Source: an uncultured Lachnospiraceae bacterium
GTDB taxonomy: Bacteria; Bacillota; Clostridia; Lachnospirales; Lachnospiraceae
Assembly (NCBI GenBank): GCA_905236615.1
Contig: CAJORC010000015.1
Location: 1-8,696 of the forward strand
Direction: 5' to 3'
DNA length: 8,696 nucleotides
Part shown: in pieces, positions 8,596 through 8,696 of the stretch
Layout: every line of letters begins with the position of its first letter
Numbering within the stretch: the first letter of the stretch is position 1
Notes under the pieces: generated by a model
Database searches by the model: none
What the model saw: only the letters and a program-made list of their open reading frames with translations
What the model was told of the DNA's origin: nothing
Program-made: the position numbers and the translations under genes

Positions 8596-8696
8596 TTACT
8601 AAAGCCTTTACCAGACTTCAAAAACTGAATATCGAACCTTCCGAGGCTTGTCATCCTTTTTTAACAGTCAGGATTTTCTCCTGCCGTCATCAGGAC
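8596..8696. other. Non-coding edge region, possibly rRNA-operon linked
   Basis: No gene is supported here. On the plus strand, ACTTCAAAAACTGAATATCG (8614-8633) resembles the conserved TTGAAAACTGAATA-type sequence found in rRNA operon leaders and spacers of Firmicutes. Short complementary CAGGA/TCCTG segments near 8672-8695 could form alternative small hairpins. The rRNA link is from memory and weak. Confidence 0.25.

Noticed and set aside
8664..8696. Possible C-terminal end of a minus-strand coding sequence entering from the right edge
   Set aside because: Eleven codons before a TAA are too few to support a gene, and the frame shows no recognisable motif.

Overview
The window carries the complete F1Fo ATP synthase operon of a low-to-mid GC Firmicute. 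It is most likely a Clostridia member of the Lachnospiraceae type. The basis is the MATE, GuaA and ATP synthase sequence flavours, strong AAGGAGG-type Shine-Dalgarno sites, tRNAs without an encoded CCA, and Clostridia-like operon order. No taxon-specific marker is present, so the family assignment is inference. Every supported gene lies on the minus strand, so the genes read from right to left.

Right end (8399-8696): a tandem tRNA-Asn(GTT) and tRNA-Cys(GCA) pair, closed by a strong intrinsic terminator. Next (8147-8398) comes an AT-rich, gene-free leader with two candidate promoters for the atp operon; one has a perfect 12-bp palindrome in its spacer. Then follow atpB (a), atpE (c), atpF (b), a delta-alpha fusion gene, atpG (gamma), atpD (beta) and atpC (epsilon), 8131 down to 2171, tightly packed or overlapping. 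An intrinsic terminator at 2134-2164 ends the operon. Downstream are a MATE-family multidrug exporter (732-2102) and the 5' part of guaA, GMP synthase (1-617, cut by the window edge), which has its own promoter.

The main point of interest is that there is no separate atpH. The place where atpH normally sits, between atpF and atpA, has no room: the two neighbouring genes overlap. Instead the alpha subunit has an extra N-terminal segment of about 90 residues that matches the C-terminal, b-binding domain of the delta subunit. The N-terminal domain of delta, which normally docks on the alpha crown, is missing. No ATG, GTG or TTG lies in frame near the domain junction, so alpha cannot be made separately by ordinary initiation. 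This looks like a real delta-CTD/alpha fusion, and it implies an altered peripheral stalk attachment.

Other points: atpB, atpF, guaA and probably the fusion gene start with TTG. Subunit c has proton-type ion-site residues and an extra aspartate in its second membrane helix. Epsilon keeps the ATP-sensing residue pattern known from Bacillus PS3. No atpI or atpZ gene precedes atpB in the window.
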